This document shows, piece after piece, positions 16,956 to 25,538 of a stretch of 64,000 nt of DNA (positions are counted from its first letter, which is position 1; each line of letters begins with the position of its first letter). A model generated the notes under the pieces. It was not told the DNA's origin, made no database searches, and saw nothing but the letters and a program-made list of their open reading frames with translations. A program made the position numbers and the translations under genes. This DNA comes from Actinomadura terrae (GTDB taxonomy: Bacteria; Actinomycetota; Actinomycetes; Streptosporangiales; Streptosporangiaceae): contig NZ_JAICDG010000006.1 of assembly GCF_022751215.1 (NCBI RefSeq), positions 248,001-312,000 of the forward strand, written 5' to 3'.

Positions 16956-17460
16956 GCGTGGTTCCCCTCTCCACGGCGCTGGCCGCGCTTCGGTCACGAT
17001 ATGTGGCGAGTCGCCACCTTTGTGACGTCATCATCGTGCACCACCGGCCGCCCCCCGTGACGCTCCGCCCCGCCCCAAGGCCGCACTCCGTAGCGAACAG
17101 ATCACGCCGCCCTTTCTCTACCGGGGTGGAGATTACTCTCCCGCCGCCGCCCGGTCCGTTCTCGGGAGGCGCGCGGCGGCGCGGCGGAAAATTCCGCGCG
17201 GCGCCATGTCACCGAATTTCCGCGCACTACATAACCGACCAATCACGCTCTTTCGGTACTGATCGGTATTCGTCCTCTTTGTCAGAAAAGTTCGCACCAA
17301 ACCCGCCCAGCGCGCGGCTACGCTCCGTCATATCGGCTCGGAGTTGCCGTGAACCGCTTGAGGACCGGTCGATTCGGATGCGAGAATCTCACCGAGCCGG
17401 GCACCCGACGCCGCGCGCGGGCGGAACCGGCGCCCGATGACCCAAGAGGGCGAGCCTGAC
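16956..17460. other. 505-bp divergent intergenic region, less GC-rich than its flanks
   Basis: No convincing gene lies between the amidotransferase start and the flavohaemoprotein start; a plus-strand open frame here has no family features. It contains the palindrome at 17003-17017, an 8-bp palindrome TGACGTCA at 17023-17030 and an imperfect direct repeat CGGTACTGAT/CGGTATTCGT near 17253. These are plausible regulatory sites, but I could not assign a clear NsrR box or promoter. Confidence 0.5.
17003..17017. promoter_or_regulatory. 15-bp palindrome upstream of the catabolic operon
   Basis: GTGGCGA-G-TCGCCAC is a perfect palindrome 48 nt upstream of the amidotransferase start and followed by TGACGTCA. 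Its size and position suit a dimeric repressor. No regulator gene is adjacent. Confidence 0.5.
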
Positions 17461-18633
17461 ATGTCATTGGATCCCCGCATTCTCAAAGAGAGCTTCAGCC
17501 GCCTGGAAAACGAGCCGGGAAAGGCGGCGCGCTATTTCTACGGCCGCCTGTTCGCCGAGAATCCGCGGCTGCGGGCGCTGTTCCCGCCCGCGATGGGCGC
17601 CCAGCACGACCGCCTCCTCCACGCGCTCGGCAGGATCGTCTGGAGCCAGGACAGCCCCGACGAGCTGAGCGCCTACCTCGCCCGGCTCGGCCGCGACCAC
17701 CGCCGGTTCGGGGTGCTGCCCGAGCACTACCCCGCCGTCGGCGCCGCACTGATCGCCACCCTGCGGACGTTCGCCGCCGACGTCTGGAGCGCCGAGGCCG
17801 AGGCCGCCTGGAGCGCCGCCTACCGGTCCGCGTGCGACACCATGATCGCCGCCGCCGAGCGGGACGCCGCGACCGCGCCGCCCTGGTGGGTCGCCGAGGT
17901 CGTCGAGCACGACCGCCGCGCGGCCGACCTCGCCGTCCTCACCCTGCGGCCGGACGACCCGCTGCCCTACACCGCCGGCCAGTACCTGCCCGTGCAGACC
18001 GCGCGCTGGCCCCGGGTCTGGCGGCCCTACTCCATCGCCAACGCCCCGCGCCCGGACGGGCTGCTGCGTCTGCACGTCCGCGCGCTGCCCGCCGGCTGGG
18101 TGAGCGGCGCCCTCGTCCGGCACACCAAGCCCGGCGACACCGTCCTGCTCGGCCCGGCCATGGGCACGATGACGCTCGACCCCGCCTCGGACCGCGACCT
18201 GCTGCTCGTCGCGGGCGGCACCGGCCTCGCCCCCGCCAAGGCCCTCGTCGAGCAGCTCGCCGCCTGGGGGCACCGGCGCGACGTCCACCTGCTGATGGGC
18301 GCCCGCACCGCGCGCGACCTGTACGACCTCGCCGACCTGCGCCGGCTGGAGTCGGCGCACCCGTGGCTGAAGGTCGTGCCCGTCCTGTCGGAGACCCCGG
18401 AGGGGGACCCCGGCCCGGACGTCCCGCACCGGCCGCACGGCCTGCTGCCCGACGTCCTGGAACGGCTCGGCGGCTGGGACGGCCACGACGCCTACGTCGC
18501 CGGGCCGACTCCGATGGTGCGGCAGACCGTGGCCGTGTTACAGCGGCTGGGCATACCGCTGACCGACATCCACCACGACCTCCTCCAGGCCGAGGAGGTC
18601 CCCTCCGCCGACGGCCCGCACGCCCGCGTCTAG
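17461..18633 (+). CDS. hmp: Flavohaemoprotein (nitric oxide dioxygenase)
   Basis: A 390-residue globin-reductase fusion. The globin domain (1-~140) has the CD-region ALFPPAM and a proximal-His region FGVLPEHYPAVGAAL. The FAD-binding domain has RPYSIANAP (~200) and the NAD-binding domain has LLVAGGTGLAPAKALVEQL (~250) and YVAGPTPMVRQT near the C-terminus. It converts NO to nitrate using NAD(P)H. I chose ATG 17461, with AGAGGGCGA about 8 nt upstream, over ATG 17437. It is monocistronic and tail-to-tail with the MBL gene, 7 nt away. Confidence 0.88.
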   Translation: MSLDPRILKESFSRLENEPGKAARYFYGRLFAENPRLRALFPPAMGAQHDRLLHALGRIVWSQDSPDELSAYLARLGRDHRRFGVLPEHYPAVGAALIATLRTFAADVWSAEAEAAWSAAYRSACDTMIAAAERDAATAPPWWVAEVVEHDRRAADLAVLTLRPDDPLPYTAGQYLPVQTARWPRVWRPYSIANAPRPDGLLRLHVRALPAGWVSGALVRHTKPGDTVLLGPAMGTMTLDPASDRDLLLVAGGTGLAPAKALVEQLAAWGHRRDVHLLMGARTARDLYDLADLRRLESAHPWLKVVPVLSETPEGDPGPDVPHRPHGLLPDVLERLGGWDGHDAYVAGPTPMVRQTVAVLQRLGIPLTDIHHDLLQAEEVPSADGPHARV

Positions 18634-18640
18634 CGCCCGG

Positions 18641-19723
18641 TCAGGACGTGCCGGGCGGGACGGGCGTGGCCCGCCAGCGGCACGGCGCGCCGCCGTCCAC
18701 CCCGTCGCCCTCCACCGTGTCCACCCGGCCCTGCGCCTCCAGCATGACCAGGTGCGCGAGCGTCTCCAGCATCGCCGCGCGGCGCATGAACGGCCGGATC
18801 TCCGCCCACGGCCGCGACCAGGTGAGCCGCCGGGCGAGGTCCCAGGCGGTCGCCCCGTCCACGCCCGCGCGGATCACCTCCAGCGCGATCTCGTCCAGCC
18901 GCGCCGTGTGGTGCTCGGCGAGCGCCCCGACCCGGTCGGCGAGGCCCGCGAACCGGTACTCGTGCCCGGGCAGGACCTCCTCGGCGTCCAGGCCCCGCAC
19001 CTTGTCGAGCGAGTCGTAGAAGTCGGCGAGCGGGTTGTGCCGCTGCTGCGGATGCACGCCGATCGCCGGGGTGATGCGCGGCAGCACGTGGTCGCCCGAC
19101 AGCAGCAGCCGCCGGTCCGGCTCGAAGAAGCAGACGTGCCCGGGCGAGTGCCCCGGCGTCCACACCGTCCGCAGGTTCCAGCCCGCGATCGGCACCTGCT
19201 CCCCGTCCTCCAGCAGCAGCTCCGGGTCGGTGTGCCGGACGAGCGGCAGGATCGCCCGGGACGCCTCGGCGAGCGGCCCCGCCTCCTCGTCCGGGACGCC
19301 GTGCAGCGCCATCTGCCGCCGCATCGCCTCGATCAGCCCGTCGAAGTCGCGGTACCGGTCGCGCAGCAGTCCCGCGTCGGCCGGGTGCAGCGCCACCCAC
19401 GCGCCGGACGCCTCCCGCACGCGTCCCGCCAGCCCGTAGTGGTCGGGATGCAGGTGCGTGACCAGCACGGCCTTGACGTCGCCGACCTCGTATCCGGCGA
19501 CGCCCAGGCCCGCGCACAGCGCGTCCCACGCCTCGGGGGTGTCCCAGCCCGCGTCCACGAGCGCGATGCCGTCCGGCACCTCCAACCCGTACACCAGCAC
19601 GTACCGGAGGGGGTTGTCGGGCAGCGGCACCGGGATCGACCACAGCCCCGGCCGCACCTGCTCCACCGGCGGGAGCACGCGCTCCTGCCACGCCTGGTGC
19701 TGCAGGATGCCGGTGATCTTCAT
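18641..19723 (-). CDS. MBL-fold metallo-hydrolase
   Basis: A 360-residue metallo-beta-lactamase-fold hydrolase. The metal motif THLHPDHYG (~100) is followed by the His in WTPGHSPGHVCFF, the Asp in LLLSGDHVLP and the His in VLPGHEY. The C-terminal ~90 residues form a winged-helix-like LACTB2-type extension. ATG 19723 has GGAGAA upstream. There is no operon partner. The substrate is unknown; relatives include thioesterases and nucleases. Confidence 0.87.
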   Translation of the reverse strand: MKITGILQHQAWQERVLPPVEQVRPGLWSIPVPLPDNPLRYVLVYGLEVPDGIALVDAGWDTPEAWDALCAGLGVAGYEVGDVKAVLVTHLHPDHYGLAGRVREASGAWVALHPADAGLLRDRYRDFDGLIEAMRRQMALHGVPDEEAGPLAEASRAILPLVRHTDPELLLEDGEQVPIAGWNLRTVWTPGHSPGHVCFFEPDRRLLLSGDHVLPRITPAIGVHPQQRHNPLADFYDSLDKVRGLDAEEVLPGHEYRFAGLADRVGALAEHHTARLDEIALEVIRAGVDGATAWDLARRLTWSRPWAEIRPFMRRAAMLETLAHLVMLEAQGRVDTVEGDGVDGGAPCRWRATPVPPGTS

Positions 19724-19803
19724 CGGTTCTCCGGGGACGGAAGCACGGTCGGCACAGCTGTCTATCACGTCACCGGAGCGGCGCGATCACCCGACCCGCG
19801 CGG

Positions 19804-20607
19804 TCACCAGCCCGCGCGCTCGCGCAGGTACGCGGTCGTGCGCTCGTCGGCCGGATAGAACGACTCGATCGCCAGCTCGGCGAGCGTGACGTCGACCGGG
19901 GTGCCGAACGTCGCGATCGTGCCGAAGAACGACAGCTCCTGCCCGTCCTTGCGGACCCGCAGCGGGACGAACACCTCGTTGCCCGCCGGCGGCGCCATCG
20001 CCTCCCCCACGTCGCCCGGGAAGCTCCGCAGCTCCCGGTACAGCCGCTCCAGCGCCGCGTCCGCCGTCAGCGCCACGTGCCGCCGCACCCGGTCGATCAT
20101 GTGGGCGCGCCACTCGGCGAGGTTCAGGATGTGCTTGGCGAACCCGTCCGGGTGCATGCTGAGCCGCAGGACGTTCAGCGGCGGCTCCAGCAGCTCCGGC
20201 GAGGCGCCCTCCATGAACAGGCCGGCGGCCTCGTTGGCGTCGATCAGGTTCCAGAAGCGGTCCACGACCACCGCCGGGTAGGGCTCGTGCCCCCGCAGCA
20301 CCTGCTTCAGCGCGGCGCGGACCGAGTCCATCCTCGGCTCCTCGATCGGCGTCTCGGCGAACACCGGCGCGTAGCCCGCCGCGACCAGCAGCAGGTTGCG
20401 GTCGCGCAGCGGCACGTCCAGGTGCTCGGCGAGCCGCAGCACCATCTCCCGGCTGGGCGCGGACCGCCCGGTCTCCACGAAGCTGAGGTGCCGCGTCGAG
20501 ACGTCCGCCTCCGAGGCCAGTTCGAGCTGGCTCAGCCTGCGCCGCTGCCGCCAAGCCCGCAGCTGGTCGCCGATCGGCCGCGCGTCGCCCAAGGTCATCG
20601 TCGTCAC
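19804..20607 (-). CDS. XRE-family regulator with MmyB-like ligand domain
   Basis: A 267-residue protein. The N-terminal helix-turn-helix is RRLSQLELASEADVSTRHLSFVE (shown here as RRLSQLELASEADVS, then TRHLSFVE), residues ~23-45. The C-terminal ~160 residues match the MmyB-like domain (VVVDRFWNLIDANEA, FVPLRVRK). The start is GTG 20607 or ATG 20598; a TAGCGT box ends 7 nt before the GTG, so the transcript may be leaderless. Such genes usually control a neighbouring oxidoreductase, but none is adjacent in the right orientation. Confidence 0.87.
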   Translation of the reverse strand: MTTMTLGDARPIGDQLRAWRQRRRLSQLELASEADVSTRHLSFVETGRSAPSREMVLRLAEHLDVPLRDRNLLLVAAGYAPVFAETPIEEPRMDSVRAALKQVLRGHEPYPAVVVDRFWNLIDANEAAGLFMEGASPELLEPPLNVLRLSMHPDGFAKHILNLAEWRAHMIDRVRRHVALTADAALERLYRELRSFPGDVGEAMAPPAGNEVFVPLRVRKDGQELSFFGTIATFGTPVDVTLAELAIESFYPADERTTAYLRERAGW

Positions 20608-20710
20608 CGCGCCGACGCTACCGAGCGGGGGTCATCGCGGCGATGACGCCCCAGGTAATGGACGTGAGCACGAGGACGGGCACCGGCCGCTGCCTTTACG
20701 TTGTAGATCT

Positions 20711-21508
20711 CTAGACCTTCCGCCACTGCGGGACCCACGCGCCGTCCTCGACCTCGTAGTCGCCGAACAGGTCGGGCGCCTCCCGGCGCATGACCTCGCC
20801 GATCCTGCCGAACAGCAGCCGGATCTCCTCCTCGGCCCCGGGCGCGGTGCGGTTCTCCAGCGTGTGGCGCAGCGTGCGGACGTTGGCCGTCCAGACCAGG
20901 CCGGTGCCGACGCCCTCGGGCGCGAACCGGCGCATGAACGAGGTCTTGTGCTTCTTCTCCTTGAACGGCACGCCCTCGTCGTCGAGCCCGAAGTGCCCGG
21001 CCATCCAGCCCTGGAACTCCTCCATCTGCTCCAGCATCGCGGTCGCGCGCTTCATCAGCTCGGGGTCCTCGCGGGCCCACTCGGGGAACCAGAACGGGAT
21101 GTCCTGGAGGCGGACGAACCGCAGCGACTCCTGCGAGATCGCCACGCCGGGCCGGTGCCGGACCAGCTCGTGGGTGAGCACGCGGCTCACGTTGTGCAGG
21201 ACGAAGCTGAAGCTGACGTGCTCCAGCACCGAGCCGTGCAGGCTGCGGAGGATGTTCTCCAGGTACTGCCCCTGGTCGGTGCGGACCCTGACCACGTTGG
21301 GGTTGAGGCCCGGCTCCCACGACCGGTAGCACAGCCGCCCCGCGAACTCGGCCAGGTTCTGCGGGTCGTTCAGCTCGGCGTCGAGGTCGCCCCGGTCGAG
21401 CCGCTCCAGCCAGCTCTCGCCGCCCACCTCCCGCAGGTAGCGGGCCACCTCGCCGTAGTCCAGCTCGGGCCGCGCTACGAGGAACACCTCAGGCTCGACG
21501 CTCTTCAC
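20711..21508 (-). CDS. thyX: FAD-dependent thymidylate synthase family protein, divergent ThyX
   Basis: A 265-residue ThyX-fold protein that would methylate dUMP using FAD, NADPH and methylene-tetrahydrofolate. It keeps the N-terminal SVLEHVSFSFVLHNVSR segment and a C-terminal TANVRTLRHTLENRTAPGAEEE motif (quoted without its last residues). The ThyX signature reads RHRPGVAISQES, that is RHR-x8-S, instead of RHR-x7-S. The start is GTG 21508 with GGGGAGA 7 nt upstream. Length is near the family norm of 220-260. Whether it is the housekeeping enzyme or a paralogue cannot be told here. Confidence 0.8.
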   Translation of the reverse strand: MKSVEPEVFLVARPELDYGEVARYLREVGGESWLERLDRGDLDAELNDPQNLAEFAGRLCYRSWEPGLNPNVVRVRTDQGQYLENILRSLHGSVLEHVSFSFVLHNVSRVLTHELVRHRPGVAISQESLRFVRLQDIPFWFPEWAREDPELMKRATAMLEQMEEFQGWMAGHFGLDDEGVPFKEKKHKTSFMRRFAPEGVGTGLVWTANVRTLRHTLENRTAPGAEEEIRLLFGRIGEVMRREAPDLFGDYEVEDGAWVPQWRKV

Positions 21509-21559
21509 TGTCGTATCTCCCCTTGGGTCGAGTGGTCCGCCCCATAGGAAACCACCCTG

Positions 21560-21590
21560 GTCCGGGTGCCGGTAACCCGGCACCCCGGAC
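21560..21590. promoter_or_regulatory. Strong hairpin between thyX and the molybdoenzyme
   Basis: GTCCG-GGTGCCGG pairs with CCGGCACC-c-CGGAC across a 4-nt loop with one bulged C. It lies 52 nt upstream of the thyX start in the divergent region. It may be an RNA structure or operator; no known riboswitch is recognised. Confidence 0.4.
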
Positions 21591-21704
21591 GCGCGAACCA
21601 CCGCCCGAACGGCGGGGACCTCCGCTGTCATGTGCGTCCCATGGTGACACTCATGAGGGCTATGGCGCAGACTGGACGGGTCCGCCCGAACGGAGAGGAG
21701 CCCG

Positions 21705-23783
21705 ATGCCCGCCGAGCTGAAGGTGCTGGGCGCGTGCCCGCTGGACTGCCCGGACGGCTGCTCGTGGGTCGTCACCGTCCGGGACGGCAGGGCCGTCCGC
21801 ATGCGCGGCAACCCCGACCACCCCTACACGCGCGGCGCCCTCTGCGCGAAGGTCAACCGGTGGCTGGAACGCGCGGAGCAGCCCGACCGGATCCTCCATC
21901 CGATGCGCCGGACGGGCCGCAAGGGCGAGGGCCGGTTCGAGCGCGTCAGCTGGGACGAGGCGCTCGGCGAGATCGCCGAACGGCTGGACGGCGTCGTCCG
22001 CGAGCACGGCGGCGAGGCGGTCTGGCCCTACTGGGGCACCGGGACGCTCGGCTACCTCCAGGGCCTGGAGGGCTACTCCGGGCGGCGGTTCTTCAACGTG
22101 CTCGGCGCGTCCGCGCACGACGCGAACATCTGCTCGGCGGCGGGCGCCGCCGGGCTGGAGGCGACGATCGGGTCGGCGGGCGGCATGGACCCGCAGGACC
22201 TCGCGCACGCCCGGCTGCTGATCCTGTGGGGCACCAACCCGCTGACCAGCGGGCACCACCTGTGGGCGTTCGTCCAGGCGGCACGGAGGAAGGGCGCGCA
22301 CCTGGTCGTGATCGACCCCGTCCGGACGCGGACGGCGCGGCAGGCCGACGAGCACCTCGCCCCCCTGCCCGGCACCGACGCCGCGCTCGCGCTGGCCCTC
22401 CTGCACGTCGTCGTGGGCCTCGGCGCGCAGGACGAGGAGTTCCTGGCCCGGCACACCCAGGGCTGGGAGGAGTTCCGCGCGCGGATCGCCGGGTTCCCGC
22501 CCGAGCGCGCGGCGGAGATCACCGGCGTCCCGGCGGACCGGATCCGCGCGCTGGGCGAGCGGCTCGCGCGGACCCGCCCGACCGCGATCCGCGCGACCCA
22601 GGGCATCCAGCGCAACGCCGGCGGCGGCTCGACGCTGCGCGTCCTCGCGTCGATCCCGGGCGTGACGGGCGACTGGGCGCGGCTCGGCGGCGGGCTGTCG
22701 TTCTCCACGTCCGGGCACGTGAAGCTGAACAAGGCGGCCCTGTACCGCGACGACCTGCGGCCGCGCCCGGTGCGGACGCTGTCGATGAGCCGCCTCGGCG
22801 AGGGCCTGCTGGACGTCCATGACCCCCCGGTCAAGGCCCTGTTCGTGATCGCCGCGAACCCGGTGGGCAGCACCCCGCACCAGGGCCGGGTGCGGCGCGG
22901 CCTGGCCCGCGAGGACCTGTTCACCGTCGTGCTGGACCAGTTCCCCACCGACACCGTGGACTACGCCGACATCGTCCTGCCCGCGACGTTCCAGCACGAG
23001 CACGCCGACCTGCACGAGGGCTACGGCCACCTGTACCTGACGTGGAACGAGCCCGCCGTGGCCCCGCCCGGCGAGTGCCTGCCGACCGCCGAGACGTTCC
23101 GGCGGCTGGCGCGGCGGATGGGCCTGGAGGAGCCGAGCCTCTACGACTCCGACGAGAGCCTCGCCGAGCAGCTGCTGGACTCCGACCACCCCTGGTTGGC
23201 GGGCGTCACGCTCGACCGGTTGCGCAAGGAGGGTTTCGTGCGGATGTCCGTGCCGGACCCGTTCCTGCCGTACGCCGACGGTTTCCCGACGCCGTCCGGA
23301 CGGCTGGAGTTCCGCTCCGCGCTCGCGGCGGCCGCCGGTGCCGACCCGGTCGCCGGCTACACGCCCCCGGCCGAGGTCGCGGACGCGGCGCGCGCCGCCC
23401 GCTACCCGCTGGCGCTGATCTCGGCGGCGTCGCACGAGTCCCTGAACACCCAGTTCGCCAACAACCCCGAGCTGCGGCGGCGCCGGGGCGAGCTGTCGGT
23501 CCGGCTTCACCCGGACGACGCGGAAGCCCGGGGCCTCATCTCGGGGCAGGCCGTCCGGGTCGCCAACGACCGGGGCGCGTTCGAGGCCGTCCTGGAGGTC
23601 ACCGACCAGGTCCGGCCGGGCGTCGCCGCGACCTCCAAGGGCCACTGGCCGAAGTTCGCGGGCGGCGCCAACGCCAACGCCGTCGTGGACGAGCGCGACA
23701 CCGACCTCGGCGGCGGCCCCGTCTTCCACGACACCCGCGTCGAGATCACCGCGATACCTGACGACCCCGAGAACGCACACTGA
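21705..23783 (+). CDS. Cytoplasmic molybdopterin oxidoreductase with [4Fe-4S] cluster
   Basis: A 692-residue DMSO-reductase-superfamily enzyme. The N-terminal cluster motif is ACPLDCPDGC with the fourth Cys in GALCAKVNRWLE (~47). Molybdopterin-binding stretches include LLILWGTNPLTSGHH (~165), IRATQGIQRNAGGGS and the C-terminal molybdopterin-dinucleotide domain from ~555 (NTQFANNPELRRRRGEL). There is no Tat signal, so it is cytoplasmic, and no small subunit gene is nearby. Length and layout resemble B. subtilis YyaE-type enzymes of unknown substrate. ATG 21705 has GGAGAGGAG upstream. Confidence 0.87.
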   Translation: MPAELKVLGACPLDCPDGCSWVVTVRDGRAVRMRGNPDHPYTRGALCAKVNRWLERAEQPDRILHPMRRTGRKGEGRFERVSWDEALGEIAERLDGVVREHGGEAVWPYWGTGTLGYLQGLEGYSGRRFFNVLGASAHDANICSAAGAAGLEATIGSAGGMDPQDLAHARLLILWGTNPLTSGHHLWAFVQAARRKGAHLVVIDPVRTRTARQADEHLAPLPGTDAALALALLHVVVGLGAQDEEFLARHTQGWEEFRARIAGFPPERAAEITGVPADRIRALGERLARTRPTAIRATQGIQRNAGGGSTLRVLASIPGVTGDWARLGGGLSFSTSGHVKLNKAALYRDDLRPRPVRTLSMSRLGEGLLDVHDPPVKALFVIAANPVGSTPHQGRVRRGLAREDLFTVVLDQFPTDTVDYADIVLPATFQHEHADLHEGYGHLYLTWNEPAVAPPGECLPTAETFRRLARRMGLEEPSLYDSDESLAEQLLDSDHPWLAGVTLDRLRKEGFVRMSVPDPFLPYADGFPTPSGRLEFRSALAAAAGADPVAGYTPPAEVADAARAARYPLALISAASHESLNTQFANNPELRRRRGELSVRLHPDDAEARGLISGQAVRVANDRGAFEAVLEVTDQVRPGVAATSKGHWPKFAGGANANAVVDERDTDLGGGPVFHDTRVEITAIPDDPENAH

Positions 23784-23916
23784 GCACACCCGTCCAGCGC
23801 CGATGTCACCCCGGAGGAAGGCGCGATACCGTTCGCGGTGCGGCCACGCCCTGACGTTCGGCGCCGCTCGCCGGGGGGGCGTGCCGTCCGAGCCCCGCTC
23901 TGGAAAGGAGCTTTCC

Positions 23917-24228
23917 TTGGTGGTGTTCTGGCTGGCGACCGCCGGGTATGCGGCGGTGTGGTTCGTCGCCGCGCGCGCCGCGTACCTCAAACTGAACGAG
24001 GACGACGACGGCACTGAGGACGACTTCGTGATGAGGTTCGCCGGCGCGGTGGCCGCGTGCACGTCCGCGTTGCTCTGGCCGCTCTGGCTGCCGGTGTTCG
24101 CGGTCATGGCCAGGCGTCCTCCGACGCGTCGGCGGCTGCTCGCCGACCTGGCGGACCGTGACCGCCGCATCGCCGCGCTGGAGCGGGCCTTGGAGATCGA
24201 GCCCACCGTGCCCGAGGACCGCCGCTGA
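23917..24228 (+). CDS. Small two-helix membrane protein, unrecognised
   Basis: Starting at TTG 23917 (GGAAAGGAG 6 nt upstream), a 103-residue protein has two hydrophobic helices (FWLATAGYAAVWFVA and an ALLWPLWLPVFAVMA segment). Between them is an acidic NEDDDGTEDDF stretch. The C-terminal helix is charged and could form a coiled coil (LADRDRRIAALERALEIE). I do not recognise the family; similar two-helix proteins occur in phage-derived regions. An upstream start at 23803 would add a low-quality Arg-rich extension. Confidence 0.6.
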   Translation: MVVFWLATAGYAAVWFVAARAAYLKLNEDDDGTEDDFVMRFAGAVAACTSALLWPLWLPVFAVMARRPPTRRRLLADLADRDRRIAALERALEIEPTVPEDRR

Positions 24229-24290
24229 CACCGGCGAAGTCGATCCTCCTCTGAGCGGCCAACCGGTACGGTTTGGCGCGGAGGAAAGTC

Positions 24291-25523
24291 ATGACTTATC
24301 AGGCCATGCTCGACCGTGCCCGCAAGTTCGAGCGGCAGGGGCGGGCCGGGGAGGCCGCTGCGGCCTACGCGGAAGCGGCGAAGGCGATGGAGGCGCGGGG
24401 CGACTGGACGTCCGCCGTCGCGGTGCGGGCCCGGCACGCCCGCGCGCTCGCCGCGGCCGGGCAGACCGGTGAGGCGCAGCGGATCCTCGACGCCGTCGAG
24501 CGGGCCGCCGCGTCCATGGGCGGGGAGGTCCGTGCGGTCCTGGACGCGCAGGCCGCGCACGTGCTGGCCGCCGCCGGGCGCACCGGCGAGGCGGCGCGGC
24601 GGGCGTGGGCGGCGATGACCGGGTTCGCGTCGCTCCAGGACCACCGGCGCGCGGACGCGGCGGGCGTCCACGCGGCGCGGCTCATCGTGCGCGACGCGGG
24701 CCCGCGCAAGGCGCTGCTGCCGCTGCGCGAGCTGCTGGCGCAGATGCCGCCCGGCGGGGACGGGCACCGGCGGGTGGCGGAGCTGCTCGCCGAGGCCGAG
24801 CGCCGCCCCGACCGCGACCACGACATCCTCGTCACCGATCCCGACGGCGCACCGTGGGGACGGCTCGCCGCCGCGCTGGCCGTCGGCGCGCACCTGGCCG
24901 TCGGCAACGGCGTCGCGTGGAACGCTCTCACCGACGACGGCAACGACCGGGAGCTGCTGGAGCGCGACTGGGGCGTCACCGACTCGGCGAGCTGGCGCGA
25001 GCAGATGGACCGGCTGCTCGACGCGAACAACAGCGACCCCGCGATCCAGATGGTGCTCGACCGGCGCGGCCGGGGCACCGACCCGCGGGCGTGGCGGGCG
25101 GCGATCGTCGCCTGGTGCGAGGAGCGCGACATCGGGGAGCAGACCGTCCGCGAGGTCGTCGGGCTGTCCGCGACGATCCTGCGGTACGAGTCCCGGTTCC
25201 GCGCCGACGGCCTGCTGCCCCCGGGCGGCCTGGTCGAGAGCGTGTACGGCTACGACTTCGGCCGCGCGGTGAACATGGCCCGCTGGGGCCTGAACTGCGG
25301 GTACTGCGACGCGGAGGAGGCCGAGAAGTGCGTGCTGACGGCCGGCCACCGCGCCCACCAGGTATACCCGTCGTGGGAGTCGTTCTCCGCCGGGTACATC
25401 CTCGGCCGGATGCTCCGCTTCGACGACGGCGAGTTCGGCGAGTGGTACGAGCGTTCGCTCACCGGCCACCGCGTGCTCGCGGAGGACCCGGCCAGCCCCT
25501 GGCGCCGGATGTCCTGGGGCTAG
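24291..25523 (+). CDS. DUF1266-family protein with helical repeat N-terminus
   Basis: A 410-residue protein. Residues ~1-170 are Ala-rich helices reminiscent of TPR repeats (RARKFERQGRAGEAAAAYAE, RARHARALAAAGQTGEAQR). Residues ~190-410 carry the DUF1266 pattern: LAVGNGVAWNALTDDG, WGVTDSASWREQMDRLL, NMARWGLNCGYC and SWESFSAGYILGRML. ATG 24291 has GGAGGAAA 4 nt upstream. The function is unknown; DUF1266 proteins are often clustered with other uncharacterised or toxin-like genes. Confidence 0.8.
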   Translation: MTYQAMLDRARKFERQGRAGEAAAAYAEAAKAMEARGDWTSAVAVRARHARALAAAGQTGEAQRILDAVERAAASMGGEVRAVLDAQAAHVLAAAGRTGEAARRAWAAMTGFASLQDHRRADAAGVHAARLIVRDAGPRKALLPLRELLAQMPPGGDGHRRVAELLAEAERRPDRDHDILVTDPDGAPWGRLAAALAVGAHLAVGNGVAWNALTDDGNDRELLERDWGVTDSASWREQMDRLLDANNSDPAIQMVLDRRGRGTDPRAWRAAIVAWCEERDIGEQTVREVVGLSATILRYESRFRADGLLPPGGLVESVYGYDFGRAVNMARWGLNCGYCDAEEAEKCVLTAGHRAHQVYPSWESFSAGYILGRMLRFDDGEFGEWYERSLTGHRVLAEDPASPWRRMSWG

Positions 25524-25538
25524 CTCCGGGCGGCACGG

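Noticed and set aside
17253..17340. A possible NsrR or other NO-responsive site before the flavohaemoprotein
   Set aside because: The direct repeat and AT-rich bases do not match a consensus I can state with confidence.
21660..25469. A 1269-codon open frame on the minus strand
   Set aside because: It is the antisense shadow of the molybdoenzyme and DUF1266 genes and has no recognisable motifs.
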